A stretch of DNA of 64,000 nt from Mycolicibacterium wolinskyi (GCF_002101965.1 NZ_LQQA01000007.1:43394-107393), one strand, 5' to 3'. Positions 17,193 through 27,139 are shown, numbered from the stretch's first letter. Numbers and translations are program-made. Notes: a model not told the origin generated them from the letters alone.

Positions 17193-18254
17193 CTAGCGCA
17201 GGAACTCGACGAGCACGTCGGTCATCGCGGGTATCGCGTCGCGCGAAATCACCTCGTAGCCATGCGTGCTGAGGGTCGGCAGGCACAGCAGGCCCGCCCG
17301 TGGTGACAGGCTAGAGGCCTTGGCGTGCGATGCATCCGACTCGAACGCTCCGAGAACCGCGGCCTGCGGCGACAGTCCCAACTTGGCGGCGATTTCCATC
17401 AGACGGTCCGCGACGTCCTTGTCGTACACACACTGCGCGTCGCTGTACGCGACGATCGGCCCGCCCTCGATCGTGGTGTCGTATTCGGCCTCGGTCGGGC
17501 CGACTTCGAGTGCGAGCGTCAGGTCACCCGGCAGAGTTCGGCAGGCGTGTAAGGCGCCGACGCCGCCGACCTCCTCGGCCGTGGTGAACACCACGTACAC
17601 ATCACCTGCCGGGCGCTGTCCCGGCTCGCAGAGCGCACGGGCCGCCTGCAGCAGTGCGGTCACCGCAGCGCGGTCGTCCATGAAGTAACAGCCCAAAAAG
17701 CCGCCGACATCGATCAACGTCCGCTTGCTGCGGTGAATGCACACTCGCGTGCCCGGACCGATGCCCGCGCCGGTCAACTCGTCCGGTGTCCTGCCGGTGA
17801 AGACGTAGACGTCAGGCCAGTCGAGGGCCTTGTCTCCCTGGTCGGGTTTCGTCGCCCAGATCCGTTGGCTCTCCTGCGTCGTGTGTTCGGAACCCAATGA
17901 CAACACGCCGCAGCACTGGTCCTGGGCGCCCAGCACCGCGACGGGTCCGAGGCCGAAATTGGCCGGATACATCGTGCCGAGCGGCGTGAGGCGCAATGTG
18001 CCGTCCTGCTCGACGCGCTTGACGAGCATGGAGAGCTCGTCCATATGCGCCATGACCCGCGCCGGCGGCGACCCGTGCTCACCTCGGATCAACCCGATGA
18101 GGTTGCCCGCGGCATCGACCCACGTCTCGTCGGCAAACGGTTCGAGTTCGCGTCGGCACACCTCCCGGACGGCGTCCTCCTGGCCGCACGGGCCGTACGC
18201 CCACAACAGTTCCTGCAAGAGCTCACGCGAAAATTCGAGGTCGTCGTCGGCCAC
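17193..18254 (-). CDS. M42-family metallo-aminopeptidase
   Basis: A 353-residue M42 (glutamyl aminopeptidase/endoglucanase M) family enzyme. The dinuclear metal ligands can be followed: AHMDE (first His and Asp), DDRAAVTALLQ (bridging Asp), TTAEEVGGVGA (catalytic Glu and ligand Glu), EVGPTEAEYD, and a C-terminal THGYEV His. It should remove N-terminal residues from peptides in the cytosol. The gene starts just beyond the terminator that ends derI, so it probably has its own promoter within that hairpin-containing gap or depends on read-through. Confidence 0.85.
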   Translation of the reverse strand: MADDDLEFSRELLQELLWAYGPCGQEDAVREVCRRELEPFADETWVDAAGNLIGLIRGEHGSPPARVMAHMDELSMLVKRVEQDGTLRLTPLGTMYPANFGLGPVAVLGAQDQCCGVLSLGSEHTTQESQRIWATKPDQGDKALDWPDVYVFTGRTPDELTGAGIGPGTRVCIHRSKRTLIDVGGFLGCYFMDDRAAVTALLQAARALCEPGQRPAGDVYVVFTTAEEVGGVGALHACRTLPGDLTLALEVGPTEAEYDTTIEGGPIVAYSDAQCVYDKDVADRLMEIAAKLGLSPQAAVLGAFESDASHAKASSLSPRAGLLCLPTLSTHGYEVISRDAIPAMTDVLVEFLR

Positions 18255-18274
18255 CGCAGTGGTATTGCCGGAAT

Positions 18275-18297
18275 CGGCCCGCGCGAAACGCGGGCCG
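18275..18297 (-). terminator. Terminator after derI
   Basis: The perfect arms CGGCCCGCG (18275-18283) and CGCGGGCCG (18289-18297) enclose a 5-base loop, 9 bases past the derI stop. It marks the end of the tetritol operon. Confidence 0.7.
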
Positions 18298-18305
18298 TGC
18301 CCGCC

Positions 18306-18767
18306 CTACTTCGCTACGGATTCGTATCCGCAGATGGCCTCCACCTTGTCGGCGGACTTGCTGGCCGGATCGAATTCGTAACCGAGCCATTCGCGGGCCA
18401 GCCGGCGCGCCAGCTCAAGACCGACGACCCGTTGCCCGAAGCACAGCACCTGCGCGTTGTTGGACAACACCGACCGTTCCACCGAGAAACTGTCGTGGGC
18501 GGTCACCGCGCGGATGCCCGGCACCTTGTTGGCGCTGATCGCAACGCCGAGACCGGTTCCGCAGACGAGCAGCGCCCGGTCGGCTTTGCCCTCGGCGACC
18601 AGGCGCGCCGCCGCCACCGCCACGTGCGGATATGCGGTGTCCTCGTCAGAGCCCACGCCGACGTCGATGACCTCGCTCACCCGATCGTCGGCGGCCAGAT
18701 CGCCTTTGAGCGCTTCTTTGTACTCGTAGCCGGCATCGTCGGCGCCGACGACAATCCGTAACGCCAT
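18306..18767 (-). CDS. derI: RpiB-family isomerase, probable D-erythrulose-4-phosphate isomerase
   Basis: 153 residues of the RpiB/LacAB isomerase fold. The catalytic-base loop is [15 protein letters not shown] (Cys69) and the phosphate-site segment is [10 protein letters not shown]. In RpiB the N-terminal motif is usually D-H-A-G; here it reads ADDAG with Asp11 in the His position, which suggests a non-ribose substrate. The gene overlaps the kinase stop by one base (TGATG) and closes the tetritol operon. From memory, the M. smegmatis orthologue isomerises D-erythrulose 4-phosphate to D-erythrose 4-phosphate, feeding the pentose phosphate pathway. The functional name rests on that recollection plus context. 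Confidence 0.8.
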   Translation of the reverse strand: MALRIVVGADDAGYEYKEALKGDLAADDRVSEVIDVGVGSDEDTAYPHVAVAAARLVAEGKADRALLVCGTGLGVAISANKVPGIRAVTAHDSFSVERSVLSNNAQVLCFGQRVVGLELARRLAREWLGYEFDPASKSADKVEAICGYESVAK

Positions 18768-20509
18768 CAGTTGTCTCCTTGTGTCGTGAGGGTCAAGCAA
18801 TCGCCGACGGTGCGGGCGCACAGTGCCAGCGATGTGGCGCCGGCATCGGGAGTGCCCACACTGCGTTCGGCGAGTGGCCGGGCTCGCCCGACCTTGGGGC
18901 GCAGCTCCGCGGTGGCGCGGGCGGCTTCGGTGGCCGTCTCGGCGGCGGCTCGCCAACTGTCCTGCCATGACTCACCGTCGGCGACGTGTCGCTCCAGCTC
19001 CTCGACGAAGGGCAGCAAGGCGTCCAGCATCGTCTTGTCACCCGGCGCGGCGCCGCCCAAGCGGATCAACGCGTCATAACCGTCGCGCATTCCGGCCGCG
19101 ACATCGGCTGCCGACGGCCGTCCGGTGTCACCCAGCCGGGTCCCGAGCGCGGTGAGCAGGGCGCCCCACAGGACACCGGAGGTGCCACCGGCCTTGGCGG
19201 CCCACGCTTTTCCGGCAGCAGCGAGCACCGAGCCCTGTCCCCCGCCGTCGGCGACGGCGGCAGCAGCGGCCTCGCGGGCCGCCGATGATCCCTTGACCAT
19301 GCCGCGGCCGTGGTCACCGTCACCGGCGATCGCGTCGATGCGGCCGAGTTCTTCCTCGGCATCGGCCAAGGCCGCGGCCATCGAATCGAGGGCGCGCGCG
19401 ACCAGCCTCGCCCCTTTTCGGCTGTCGTCGTCGGACAGTTCGTTGAGAGGCGGTGCGGCTGAAACGGTCTCGGTGTCCTGATCGGAACGCAGCTGCCCGG
19501 ATTGCGGTTGCGCCGCCGCGCCCTTCTTGTACGCCGGCGTGTCGGCGGGCGCCGTCCAGTACCGCTCGAGTTCCTCGTCGAGCCACATCACGGTCAGCGA
19601 ACAGCCGGCCATGTCGAGGCTCGTGACGAGTTCGCCGACTTCCGGATCGACCACGGTGTAGCCGCGCTCGCGGAGCAGGCGCGACACCTCACCCCAAACG
19701 ACGAACAGTTCCTCGTACTTGGTGCGGCCGAGACCGTTGAGGATCACCGCGATTCGCTTCTCGGGAGCGTCGGGCCGGTCGCCGAGCACACCGTCGACCA
19801 GCGTCGCGGCCAGTCCGGCGGCCGTGGGCATGGCCTCGTCCGCGACCCCGGGCTCACCGTGGATCCCCAACCCGAGACCCATGTGTCCCTCGGGAACGGT
19901 GAACAACGGATGGTCGGCGCCGGGCAACGTGCAGCCGTCGAACGCCACACCCAGCGTGCGGCTCGCCGCGTTCGCGGCCTCGGCCACCCGGATCACGCCG
20001 GCCAGGTCCTGCCCTTCCTCGGCTGCCGCGCTCGCACATTTGAACACCGTGAAATCGCCTGCGATACCGCGCCTTTTGGCCTCTTCGCCGCGCGGAGCGC
20101 TCGCGATGTCGTCGGTGACGGCGAAATAATGGGCATCGATGCCCTCGCTGCGCAGCTGGGTGACGGCCAATCCGAAGTTCATCACGTCACCGGCGTAGTT
20201 GCCGGTGGTGAGCAGCACTCCGGCGTCGCCGTGCGCGGCGCGTGCGACCGAGGCGGCTTCTTCGGCCGACGGCGACGTGAAGATGTTGCCGACGACGGCG
20301 CCGTCGGCGAAACCCGGTCCGACGGTGCCGCAGAACGCCGGGTAATGGCCCGAACCGCCGCCGATCACGACCGCGACCTTGCCCGGCCGCGTACGGTGCG
20401 CCCGCACCACACCACCGGGCACGCCGGTGACATAGCGTGCGTTCGCGTCGAGGAACCCGACGAGCATGTCCTCGGTGAATCGCGCGGGATCGTTGAACAA
20501 CTTCGTCAT
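18767..20509 (-). CDS. derK: DhaK-DhaL fusion kinase, probable erythrulose kinase
   Basis: A 580-residue ATP-dependent dihydroxyacetone-kinase-type enzyme. The DhaK half has [10 protein letters not shown] and GIHGEPGV, with His217 expected to form the covalent hemiaminal with the ketose. A linker (about 318-360, rich in Ala, Pro and Gln) leads to the DhaL half with GDGDHGRGM (397-404), which binds Mg-ATP. A classical DHA kinase would act on dihydroxyacetone. Position between the sugar transporter and derI, and the known M. smegmatis pathway as I recall it, indicate D-erythrulose. A role with L-erythrulose is the main alternative. Confidence 0.82.
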   Translation of the reverse strand: MTKLFNDPARFTEDMLVGFLDANARYVTGVPGGVVRAHRTRPGKVAVVIGGGSGHYPAFCGTVGPGFADGAVVGNIFTSPSAEEAASVARAAHGDAGVLLTTGNYAGDVMNFGLAVTQLRSEGIDAHYFAVTDDIASAPRGEEAKRRGIAGDFTVFKCASAAAEEGQDLAGVIRVAEAANAASRTLGVAFDGCTLPGADHPLFTVPEGHMGLGLGIHGEPGVADEAMPTAAGLAATLVDGVLGDRPDAPEKRIAVILNGLGRTKYEELFVVWGEVSRLLRERGYTVVDPEVGELVTSLDMAGCSLTVMWLDEELERYWTAPADTPAYKKGAAAQPQSGQLRSDQDTETVSAAPPLNELSDDDSRKGARLVARALDSMAAALADAEEELGRIDAIAGDGDHGRGMVKGSSAAREAAAAAVADGGGQGSVLAAAGKAWAAKAGGTSGVLWGALLTALGTRLGDTGRPSAADVAAGMRDGYDALIRLGGAAPGDKTMLDALLPFVEELERHVADGESWQDSWRAAAETATEAARATAELRPKVGRARPLAERSVGTPDAGATSLALCARTVGDCLTLTTQGDN

Positions 20510-21639
20510 CGCAACCGCTTTCCTGACTCGATGTCGAACAGGTAGACCCGCTCCGGAGGCGCTGTCACCACGACCTGCTGCTCGGGCTCGTAGTCCTCCG
20601 CCGCGGGCGTCTGCACGACGATGCCCTCTTCGATGCCGGCGATGGTGGTGGTGGCGAGGCCGAATTCCAACAGGTGCTCGAAGTAGGCCACCGTGGTGCG
20701 GATGCCCGCGCTGCCGTCGCCCGTTCGCAGTGCGCAGTCCTGTGGGCGGATGCCCACGGTGACGCGGGTACCGTCGGCCACGCCGGTGACCGTGGTCTCC
20801 AAAGCCCCGGCGCCCGAACCGATCTCGACGCGGGTCTTGCCGTTGTCCACCCGCGCGACCCCGGGCAGCACGTTGATCTGCGGTTCGCCGACGAACTCCG
20901 CCACGAACAGGTTGGCCGGATCGTCGAACACCTCGTCGGGTGTGCCGAATTGCTGCACCACGCCGGCATCCATCACCGCCAGGCGGTCGGCCAGCGACAG
21001 CGCTTCCACCTGGTCGTGCGTGACGACGATTGTGGTGTAGCCGAATTCGCGCTGCAGCACCTTGAGCTCGCGCCGCACGCGCTGCCGGGCCGACGCGTCG
21101 AGGTGACTCAACGGTTCGTCGAGCAGCAGCACCGGTGGGTTACGCACCAGCGCGCGGGCCAGCGCCACCCGTTGCTTCTGACCGCTCGACAGGCCGGCAG
21201 GCCGCAGCTCGAGCATGTCGTCCATCTCCAGACGGCGGCTGATGGAGGCGACCATCTCCTCGGCACCCTTGACCTTGCGGGCCTTCAACCCGTACAGCAG
21301 GTTCTCGCGCACCGACATCGGCGGATAGAGCGCATAGCTTTCGAAGCCGACGCCGATACCGCGCTTGGCGGCCGGAAGTTGTGACACCTCGCGGTCACCG
21401 ATCCGGATCGAGCCGCTGGTCACCGTCTCAAGTCCGGCGATCATGCGCAGCGTCGTGGTCTTGCCGCAACCCGACGGGCCGAGCAGCGCCACGAGCTCAC
21501 CCGGCTTGATGGCCATGTCGATGCCCTTGACCGCCTGGAAGCTCTCTCGGCCCCGCGACGAGTACGTCTTGACGAGGTTGGTCAGGGTGAGGCTCTGGGC
21601 GGTCTGCGTCGGTCGCGTGGCGGTGGCCGTCGTACTCAC
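20506..21639 (-). CDS. Sugar ABC transporter ATPase 1 (MalK/UgpC-like)
   Basis: 377 residues. Walker [10 protein letters not shown], signature [15 protein letters not shown], Walker B LLLDEPLSHLD and switch VVTHDQ are all intact, followed by a TOBE/MalK-type regulatory domain. Its first four bases overlap the stop of the second ATPase gene. The operon encodes two different ATPases, which suggests that the importer runs on a heterodimer. The Q-loop region (VGFESYALYPPMSV) has FES rather than the usual FQS. Confidence 0.88.
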   Translation of the reverse strand: MSTTATATRPTQTAQSLTLTNLVKTYSSRGRESFQAVKGIDMAIKPGELVALLGPSGCGKTTTLRMIAGLETVTSGSIRIGDREVSQLPAAKRGIGVGFESYALYPPMSVRENLLYGLKARKVKGAEEMVASISRRLEMDDMLELRPAGLSSGQKQRVALARALVRNPPVLLLDEPLSHLDASARQRVRRELKVLQREFGYTTIVVTHDQVEALSLADRLAVMDAGVVQQFGTPDEVFDDPANLFVAEFVGEPQINVLPGVARVDNGKTRVEIGSGAGALETTVTGVADGTRVTVGIRPQDCALRTGDGSAGIRTTVAYFEHLLEFGLATTTIAGIEEGIVVQTPAAEDYEPEQQVVVTAPPERVYLFDIESGKRLR

Positions 21640-22751
21640 TGTGCTGCCTCCAATGGGGAATCGCTTTGTGCGCGGCCCAGTCTGGGCGTGTCACCGCTGC
21701 CGGCGGCGAACACGTGGATGTCGGACTCGGCGACCTTGAGCCGGACGTCGTCGCCTTCACCCACGCCGTGCCGGCCCGATGTCAGTGCGATGAGCTGCGT
21801 GCCGCCGATGTCGACGGTGAGCTCGATGTTGCGGCCGAGTCGTTCGGCGAGCAGCACCCGACCACGCAGCGAGCTCTCGCCGCTGGTGACATGCAGATCG
21901 CACGGGCGAAGGCCGACGCGGACCCGGTCACCCCGGTCACACTCGACGCCGGCGGGTACCGCGATGTCGAGCGATCCGTCACCGAGCCGGATCTGGCCGT
22001 CGTCGACGACACCGTCGAGCAGGTTGATCTCGGGCTGCCCCAACGCCTTTGCGACGAACGTGTCCGCCGGCCTGCGCCAGATCTCGTCCGGCGTGCCGAT
22101 CTGCACGAGCTTGCCCTCGCGCATGACCGCGATGCGGTCACCGAGCGCCAGTGCCTCCTGGTAGTCGTGCGTGACGTAGATCGTGGTGGTGTTGCTCATC
22201 GCCCCGAGCTGCTTGAGTTCGGCACGCATCGCGGCGCGGAGCTTGGCGTCGAGATGGCTCAACGGCTCGTCGAGCAGGTAGATGTCGGCGGGGCGGACGA
22301 GCACCCGGCCCAGCGCGACACGTTGGCGCTGGCCGTTGGAGAGCTCACGCGGAAAGCGCTTCTGCAGGTGGTTGATTCCCAGTGTCGTCGTGACCTGGTC
22401 GATGCGCTCGGCGCGCTGAGCCTCGGTATACCTGCCCGTACGCCCGGACTTGAGCGGGGACGCGAGGTTCTCCGCGACCGTCTTCTGCGGATACAGCGCG
22501 TAACTCTCGAAGGCCATCGCCACATTGCGGTGGTAGGGCTCCACGCGGGTCACGTCGGTGCCGCCGATGTGCACCGAGCCCTCATCGATGTCGACAAGGC
22601 CCGCCACCGATTTGAGGGTCGTCGTCTTGCCTGCGCCACTGGGCCCCAGGATCACGAAGAACTCGCCGTCGGCGATGTCCACCGACAGGCCGTCCACCGC
22701 CTTGGTCTTGCCGAACGACTTGCGTACGCCGGCGATCGATACGGTTGCCAT
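21636..22751 (-). CDS. Sugar ABC transporter ATPase 2 (MalK/UgpC-like)
   Basis: 371 residues from ATG 22751. Walker A GPSGAGKTT, signature LSNGQRQRVALGRVL (Asn for the second Gly), Walker B LLDEPLSHLD and switch YVTHDY are present, then a regulatory C-terminal domain. It too carries FES in the Q-loop (MAFESYALYPQKTV). It is clearly divergent from ATPase 1, so this is not a recent duplication. The start overlaps the permease stop (TGATG). Confidence 0.88.
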   Translation of the reverse strand: MATVSIAGVRKSFGKTKAVDGLSVDIADGEFFVILGPSGAGKTTTLKSVAGLVDIDEGSVHIGGTDVTRVEPYHRNVAMAFESYALYPQKTVAENLASPLKSGRTGRYTEAQRAERIDQVTTTLGINHLQKRFPRELSNGQRQRVALGRVLVRPADIYLLDEPLSHLDAKLRAAMRAELKQLGAMSNTTTIYVTHDYQEALALGDRIAVMREGKLVQIGTPDEIWRRPADTFVAKALGQPEINLLDGVVDDGQIRLGDGSLDIAVPAGVECDRGDRVRVGLRPCDLHVTSGESSLRGRVLLAERLGRNIELTVDIGGTQLIALTSGRHGVGEGDDVRLKVAESDIHVFAAGSGDTPRLGRAQSDSPLEAAQ

Positions 22752-23638
22752 CAGGCCTTCACCGCCCCAAACGACAGGCCGCGCACGAGGTACCGCTGAA
22801 TGGTCAAGGCCAGGATCAACGGTGGTAGCGCGGCGATGATGGCGGCCGCGGCGGTCAGGTTGTAGTACGCCTGCCCACCGCCGCCGAGGAACTTGGTGAT
22901 CGCGACGGTTACCGTGCCGGCATTGCTGTCCGCCAGGATCAGCGGGAACACGTAGTTGTTCCACGCGAAGATGAACGCCAGCAGGGCCGCCGCCGCGATG
23001 CCGGGCCGCACGATCGGCAGCGCGACCATGACGAACGCCCGTCGCCGGGTGTAGCCGTCGAGCAATGCGGCCTGCTCGAGATCCTCGGGCAGATCCTGGA
23101 AGTAGGACCGCAGGATCCACACCACGAGCGGCATGGTGACGAGCTGCAGAACCCAGATCATGCCGACCTTGGTGTCGAACAGACCGATCTGGTTGTAGAT
23201 CACGAACAGCGGGACGATGACCATCAGTTCCGGCGCGAACCGGAACGAAAGCATCTGGAACATCAGGTCGTTGGACCCCTTGTACTGCCAGCGGCCCGCC
23301 GCGTAGGCGGCCGGGATGCCGATGACCAGCGACACGATGACCGCGCCACCGCAGTTCAGCAAGCTCGTCAGCAACGAGGCCTTGAAGTCCACGCTCGTCA
23401 TCTGTGTGCCCTTGTCGGAGAGCACGGTGGCGAAGTTCGACCACGTCGGGCTGAACGAGAAGTACGTCGTCGTCTGCTGTTCGGCGTTCTTCAGTGCCAG
23501 CATGAGCATCCAGAAGATCGGGAACAACGAGAAGACGAACCAGAACACCAGACCGACGTCGGCGGCGACCGCGCCGATCGACCACCGCTTCTGGCCGGGA
23601 AGCAACTCAGGCCTGCTGAACGACAACTTTGAAGCCAT
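22751..23638 (-). CDS. Sugar ABC permease, MalG-like
   Basis: 295 residues with six predicted TM segments. The coupling EAA loop is LEQAALLDGYTRRRAFVMVALPIVRPGIAAAALLAFIFAWNNYVFPLIL, with the W-N-(N/E)-(F/Y) signature of carbohydrate permease family CUT1. Two bases separate its start from the partner permease stop. It forms the translocation pore together with the MalF-like protein. Confidence 0.88.
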   Translation of the reverse strand: MASKLSFSRPELLPGQKRWSIGAVAADVGLVFWFVFSLFPIFWMLMLALKNAEQQTTTYFSFSPTWSNFATVLSDKGTQMTSVDFKASLLTSLLNCGGAVIVSLVIGIPAAYAAGRWQYKGSNDLMFQMLSFRFAPELMVIVPLFVIYNQIGLFDTKVGMIWVLQLVTMPLVVWILRSYFQDLPEDLEQAALLDGYTRRRAFVMVALPIVRPGIAAAALLAFIFAWNNYVFPLILADSNAGTVTVAITKFLGGGGQAYYNLTAAAAIIAALPPLILALTIQRYLVRGLSFGAVKA

Positions 23639-23640
23639 GG

Positions 23641-24597
23641 CTACGACTCCGCTCCGGCAGCGCGACGCTGCGCCTTGCCCAGCACGCTCACGAGGTAGCG
23701 CGCGGTGATGAACACGATGATCCACAGCAGCAGCATGTAGGTGCTGCCGCGGGAGTAGTCGAGGTTGATGATCGAGTCCTCGAATGCGCCGATCTGCAGA
23801 GTCCGGGTGGCTACGCCCGGCCCCCCGGCTGTCAGCACGTAGATGTGGTCGAACACCTTGAGGTTGTCCATGAACCGGAAGATGACCGCCACCAGGATGT
23901 AGGGCCACAGCATCGGCAGCATCAGCTTGCGGAACATGTAGAACCACGAGGCGCCGTCGACTTCGGAGGCCTCGAACGGCTCCTTCGGCAGCGACCGGAT
24001 GCCTGCGAGGACGAGGATCGCCACGAACGGGGTGAAGATCCACAGGTCGACCAGGATCACCGACCACAGCGCATTGGTCGAGGACAGCCAGTCGAACGTG
24101 TTACCGAGGCCGAGAACGTGATTGAGGATGCCGAACTGCGGGTTGAACATCAGCTTCCAGATCACGCCCGCGATCACCGGCGCGATCATCAGCGGCAGGA
24201 TCAGAACCTTCTCGAAGATCTTGCCGATGATCGAGGACCGGTTGAGCAGCAGCGCCAGGCCGACGCCGAGGACGGTTTCGATCACGGTCGCCACGACCGC
24301 GAAGATCGCCGTGACCTTGACGCTCTGCCAGAAGATCTGATCGCCCAGTACGGATTTGAAGTTCTCGAACCACACGAAATGCGGGTCGGGATTGACCGCG
24401 GCGTAGTTCAGGAAGGCGTAGTACGCGCCGACCACGAACGGATAGAGAATGCCGATGACGATCACCAGGGCGGGGATCGACAACAGGTACGGCCGGAGCT
24501 TGCGGCGCCACGACGGGACCTCCGGCAGGGTGCGGCCCGCGCCCCCGGGCCCGGTCTCTCTGGTGGCCTCGGGCGCCTTCGATGTCTGCGTTGTCAT
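23641..24597 (-). CDS. Sugar ABC permease, MalF-like
   Basis: 318 residues. A polar, Thr/Pro/Gly-rich N-tail of about 35 residues leads to six TM segments and the loop FEASEVDGASWFYMFRKLMLPMLWPYILVAVIFRFMDNLKVFD. The start ATG 24597 lies 11 bases after the binding-protein stop. It is the second half of the CUT1 pore. Confidence 0.88.
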   Translation of the reverse strand: MTTQTSKAPEATRETGPGGAGRTLPEVPSWRRKLRPYLLSIPALVIVIGILYPFVVGAYYAFLNYAAVNPDPHFVWFENFKSVLGDQIFWQSVKVTAIFAVVATVIETVLGVGLALLLNRSSIIGKIFEKVLILPLMIAPVIAGVIWKLMFNPQFGILNHVLGLGNTFDWLSSTNALWSVILVDLWIFTPFVAILVLAGIRSLPKEPFEASEVDGASWFYMFRKLMLPMLWPYILVAVIFRFMDNLKVFDHIYVLTAGGPGVATRTLQIGAFEDSIINLDYSRGSTYMLLLWIIVFITARYLVSVLGKAQRRAAGAES

Positions 24598-24608
24598 ATC
24601 GCCGGCTC

Positions 24609-26033
24609 CTAGAGGTTGACCTTGGAGGTGTTGGTCTTCGCCAGGCTGCGCAGGCGCGAGGCCGCGTCGTCGCCGCCGTAGATGTCCTGCAAGGCGACCG
24701 CCCAGTCCTTGGTGGTGTCGAAGAACTTCTTCTGCGGTGTGAACTGGATCTTCGACGACCCGATCACGGTTTCGAACGCCTCGAGGTAGCCGGCCTGGTC
24801 GGCCGCGACCCGCTTGAACGTGGTGTCGAACACCGACTTTCGGACCGGATCGGCGTAGATGCCGCCTTCGACGGCCTTGTTCATCGACTCCTTGCCGGTG
24901 GCCCACTGGATGAACAGCCAGGCCGGCAACTTGTTGCGGGAGTTGGCGTTCATGGCCCAACTCCACGTCCACAGGTTGGTCTTGTAGTTGCCGTCGGGTC
25001 CGGCCGGGCCGGCATACCACCCGAGGTTGCCCGCCTCGGCGCTGGCGCCGGGCTTGTTCTTCGGGTACGTGGCGCTGTCGGCGTCGTAGACCATCATGGC
25101 CTTGCCGTCGCCGAGGTCGCCGGTGGCGTTCGGGTAGTCGTAGGTGGTCCACGATGTCGGGCCGGCCTTGTGCTGCATCTCGATCCACTTGCGCGTGAAG
25201 TCGACAGCCTTGTCGCTGGCCATCTCGGCGACCAGGTCGGTGCCGTCGAAGGTGTAGTCGACCGCACCCTCGCGCACGTACTGGGTCATGAAGCCCGGGT
25301 GGATGGTCGCCCAGGATTTCGATCCGCGCGTGGCGATGCCGTAGCGGTTGGCCGAGCGGTCGGTGAGATCGATTGCCAGCTGGATGAAATCGTCGAAATT
25401 GTCGGGCAGCCGGATACCGCGCTGGTCGAAGTACTTCTTGTTGTAGGCGACGACGTTGTTCTCGAAGCCCCACGGGATGGCCCACTGCCCGCCACTGCCC
25501 AGCGGGTGACCGAGTGTGAAGTCCCATCGGGTCGACGTTCGCAGGCCCTCGAATATGTCCTCGAAGTCGTAGTCCGCCGCGGTGGCCGAACTGTTCTGCA
25601 GCCACGGGTTGAGATCCTCGATCCACCCCGGTGGGCCGTACTGCCAGATGAAGTAGGCGCCCAACATGAACGCGTCGTGTTTGCCGGTGCCGCCGGCCAG
25701 TTCGGTGTTGAGCTTGGTGAAGTAATCGGCCTCTGGCACCAGGTCGACGTTCACGTCGATACCGGTGAGCTCGGTGAACTCCTTGAGCAGCGGCTGATAC
25801 GACAGCTGGTACGGGTGCGGGGTCTGCAGGATGTTGAGGGTCGACCCGGACGCCTTCTTCCAGTCGAATCCGCCGGTGACCTCACCCGCGCCGTTGGGTG
25901 CGCTGTTCCTGCCACCGATGCCGCAGGCCGACAGAACCGGCAGGCTCGCGGCAGCAGCGCCGGCCAAACCCATGGCGGCCAACATGTTTCGCCGCGACAG
26001 CTGCGGCCCCTTTGCATGCAATTCTCGCCTCAT
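24609..26033 (-). CDS. Tetritol-type ABC substrate-binding lipoprotein
   Basis: 474 residues. The N-terminus carries a Tat-like motif (SRRNMLAAMG) and the lipobox LSAC, so the mature protein is a lipoprotein. The rest is an SBP_bac_1-type fold (LLKEFTELTGIDVNVDLVPEADYFTKLNTELAGG; later GKAMMVYDADSATYP and WSWAMNANSRNK). From memory the M. smegmatis orthologue was shown to bind D-threitol and related tetritols, which led to the discovery of the pathway. The neighbouring eltD and derK agree with that. The sequence alone would support only 'sugar/polyol'. Confidence 0.85.
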   Translation of the reverse strand: MRRELHAKGPQLSRRNMLAAMGLAGAAAASLPVLSACGIGGRNSAPNGAGEVTGGFDWKKASGSTLNILQTPHPYQLSYQPLLKEFTELTGIDVNVDLVPEADYFTKLNTELAGGTGKHDAFMLGAYFIWQYGPPGWIEDLNPWLQNSSATAADYDFEDIFEGLRTSTRWDFTLGHPLGSGGQWAIPWGFENNVVAYNKKYFDQRGIRLPDNFDDFIQLAIDLTDRSANRYGIATRGSKSWATIHPGFMTQYVREGAVDYTFDGTDLVAEMASDKAVDFTRKWIEMQHKAGPTSWTTYDYPNATGDLGDGKAMMVYDADSATYPKNKPGASAEAGNLGWYAGPAGPDGNYKTNLWTWSWAMNANSRNKLPAWLFIQWATGKESMNKAVEGGIYADPVRKSVFDTTFKRVAADQAGYLEAFETVIGSSKIQFTPQKKFFDTTKDWAVALQDIYGGDDAASRLRSLAKTNTSKVNL

Positions 26034-26050
26034 TGCGTTGATGCCTTCTG

Positions 26051-27139
26051 CTATGCCGGGATCAGGGAGACCTTGACCGATTCCTTCCCACTGGCCACCA
26101 GGTCCAGGCCTTTCTGGAAATCGGTGAGCGGCAGTTGATGGGTGCAGATCTGATCCATCGGAAGTACGCCGGATTCGATCATCTTGATCGCGGCGGGCCA
26201 GCAGTACGGGCCGAGGTGTGCGCCGAGCACATCCAGTTCCTTATCGTCGCTGATGATGCTCCAGTCGACGGTGACGTCACTGCCGAAGACGCCGTATTCG
26301 ACGTAGCGGCCGAGCTTGCGCAGCAGGTTGAGGCCCTGCGGCACGGCCGAGGTGTGGCCGGTGCCCTCGAGGTAGACGTCGGCACCGTAGCCCTCGGTGA
26401 GGTCCTTGACGATCTGCTCGGCGTTCTGCTCGGCGATGTTGATGGTCAGGTCCGCACCGCAGCGCTCGGCGAGCTTGAGCTTCTCGGGGGCCATGTCGAG
26501 CGCGATGACGCGCATGGGGTTCTTGGACTTGGCGCCGGCGACCATGCCGAGGCCGATCGGCCCGCAGCCCGCGACCACCACGGTGTCCTCGAAGGTGATC
26601 TGGGCCCGCTCGACGGCGTGCAGCGCGCACGACAGCGGCTCGGCGAACGCGGCGTGGGCGGGTGGAATGTCGGCAGAAACCTTGTGCACGAGCGCTTCTG
26701 CCGGATAAACCATGTAGCTGGCCATCGCGCCCGGCGTGCGGCGCTTGAAGCCGTACAGGTCGTGCGGCTGGCACATGTGGTACTGGCCGCGCTTGCAGAA
26801 GCGGCACTCCCAACACGGCACGATCTGCTCGGACACCACCCGGTCGCCGACCGCGATGCCCCACCGCTGGGCGGCCTCGTCGTCGAGTTCGACCACCCGG
26901 CCCACGAACTCGTGGCCGGGGATCACCATGGTCTCGGCCCATGCCGGCCGGTTCTCGTCGCCCCAGAACTTCGCCGCGCCGTGGTAGCACTTCAGATCGC
27001 TCGCGCAGATGCCCACCGCTTCGACGCGGATCAGCGCCTCGCCCGGACCGCGCTGCGGTACCGCGACCTCTTCGAGTCGGTAGTCGTGCGGGCCGTGACA
27101 CACCACTGCCTGCATCTTTTCGGGAATCTGTTGGGACAT
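26051..27139 (-). CDS. eltD: Zinc alcohol dehydrogenase, probable erythritol/L-threitol dehydrogenase
   Basis: A 362-residue medium-chain zinc dehydrogenase. Catalytic zinc ligands are Cys45 and the GHEF pair (His76, Glu77). The structural zinc is held by Cys109, 112, 115 and 123 (PCWECRFCKRGQYHMC). The Rossmann motif is VAGCGPIGLG, followed by ALDMAPEKLKLAERCGAD. It oxidises a polyol to a ketose with NAD+. As the first gene of the tetritol operon it should convert erythritol or L-threitol to L-erythrulose; that specificity is recalled from the M. smegmatis work and supported by context. Sorbitol- or threonine-dehydrogenase-like activity is the fallback. AAGGTG lies upstream of the ATG. Confidence 0.83.
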   Translation of the reverse strand: MSQQIPEKMQAVVCHGPHDYRLEEVAVPQRGPGEALIRVEAVGICASDLKCYHGAAKFWGDENRPAWAETMVIPGHEFVGRVVELDDEAAQRWGIAVGDRVVSEQIVPCWECRFCKRGQYHMCQPHDLYGFKRRTPGAMASYMVYPAEALVHKVSADIPPAHAAFAEPLSCALHAVERAQITFEDTVVVAGCGPIGLGMVAGAKSKNPMRVIALDMAPEKLKLAERCGADLTINIAEQNAEQIVKDLTEGYGADVYLEGTGHTSAVPQGLNLLRKLGRYVEYGVFGSDVTVDWSIISDDKELDVLGAHLGPYCWPAAIKMIESGVLPMDQICTHQLPLTDFQKGLDLVASGKESVKVSLIPA

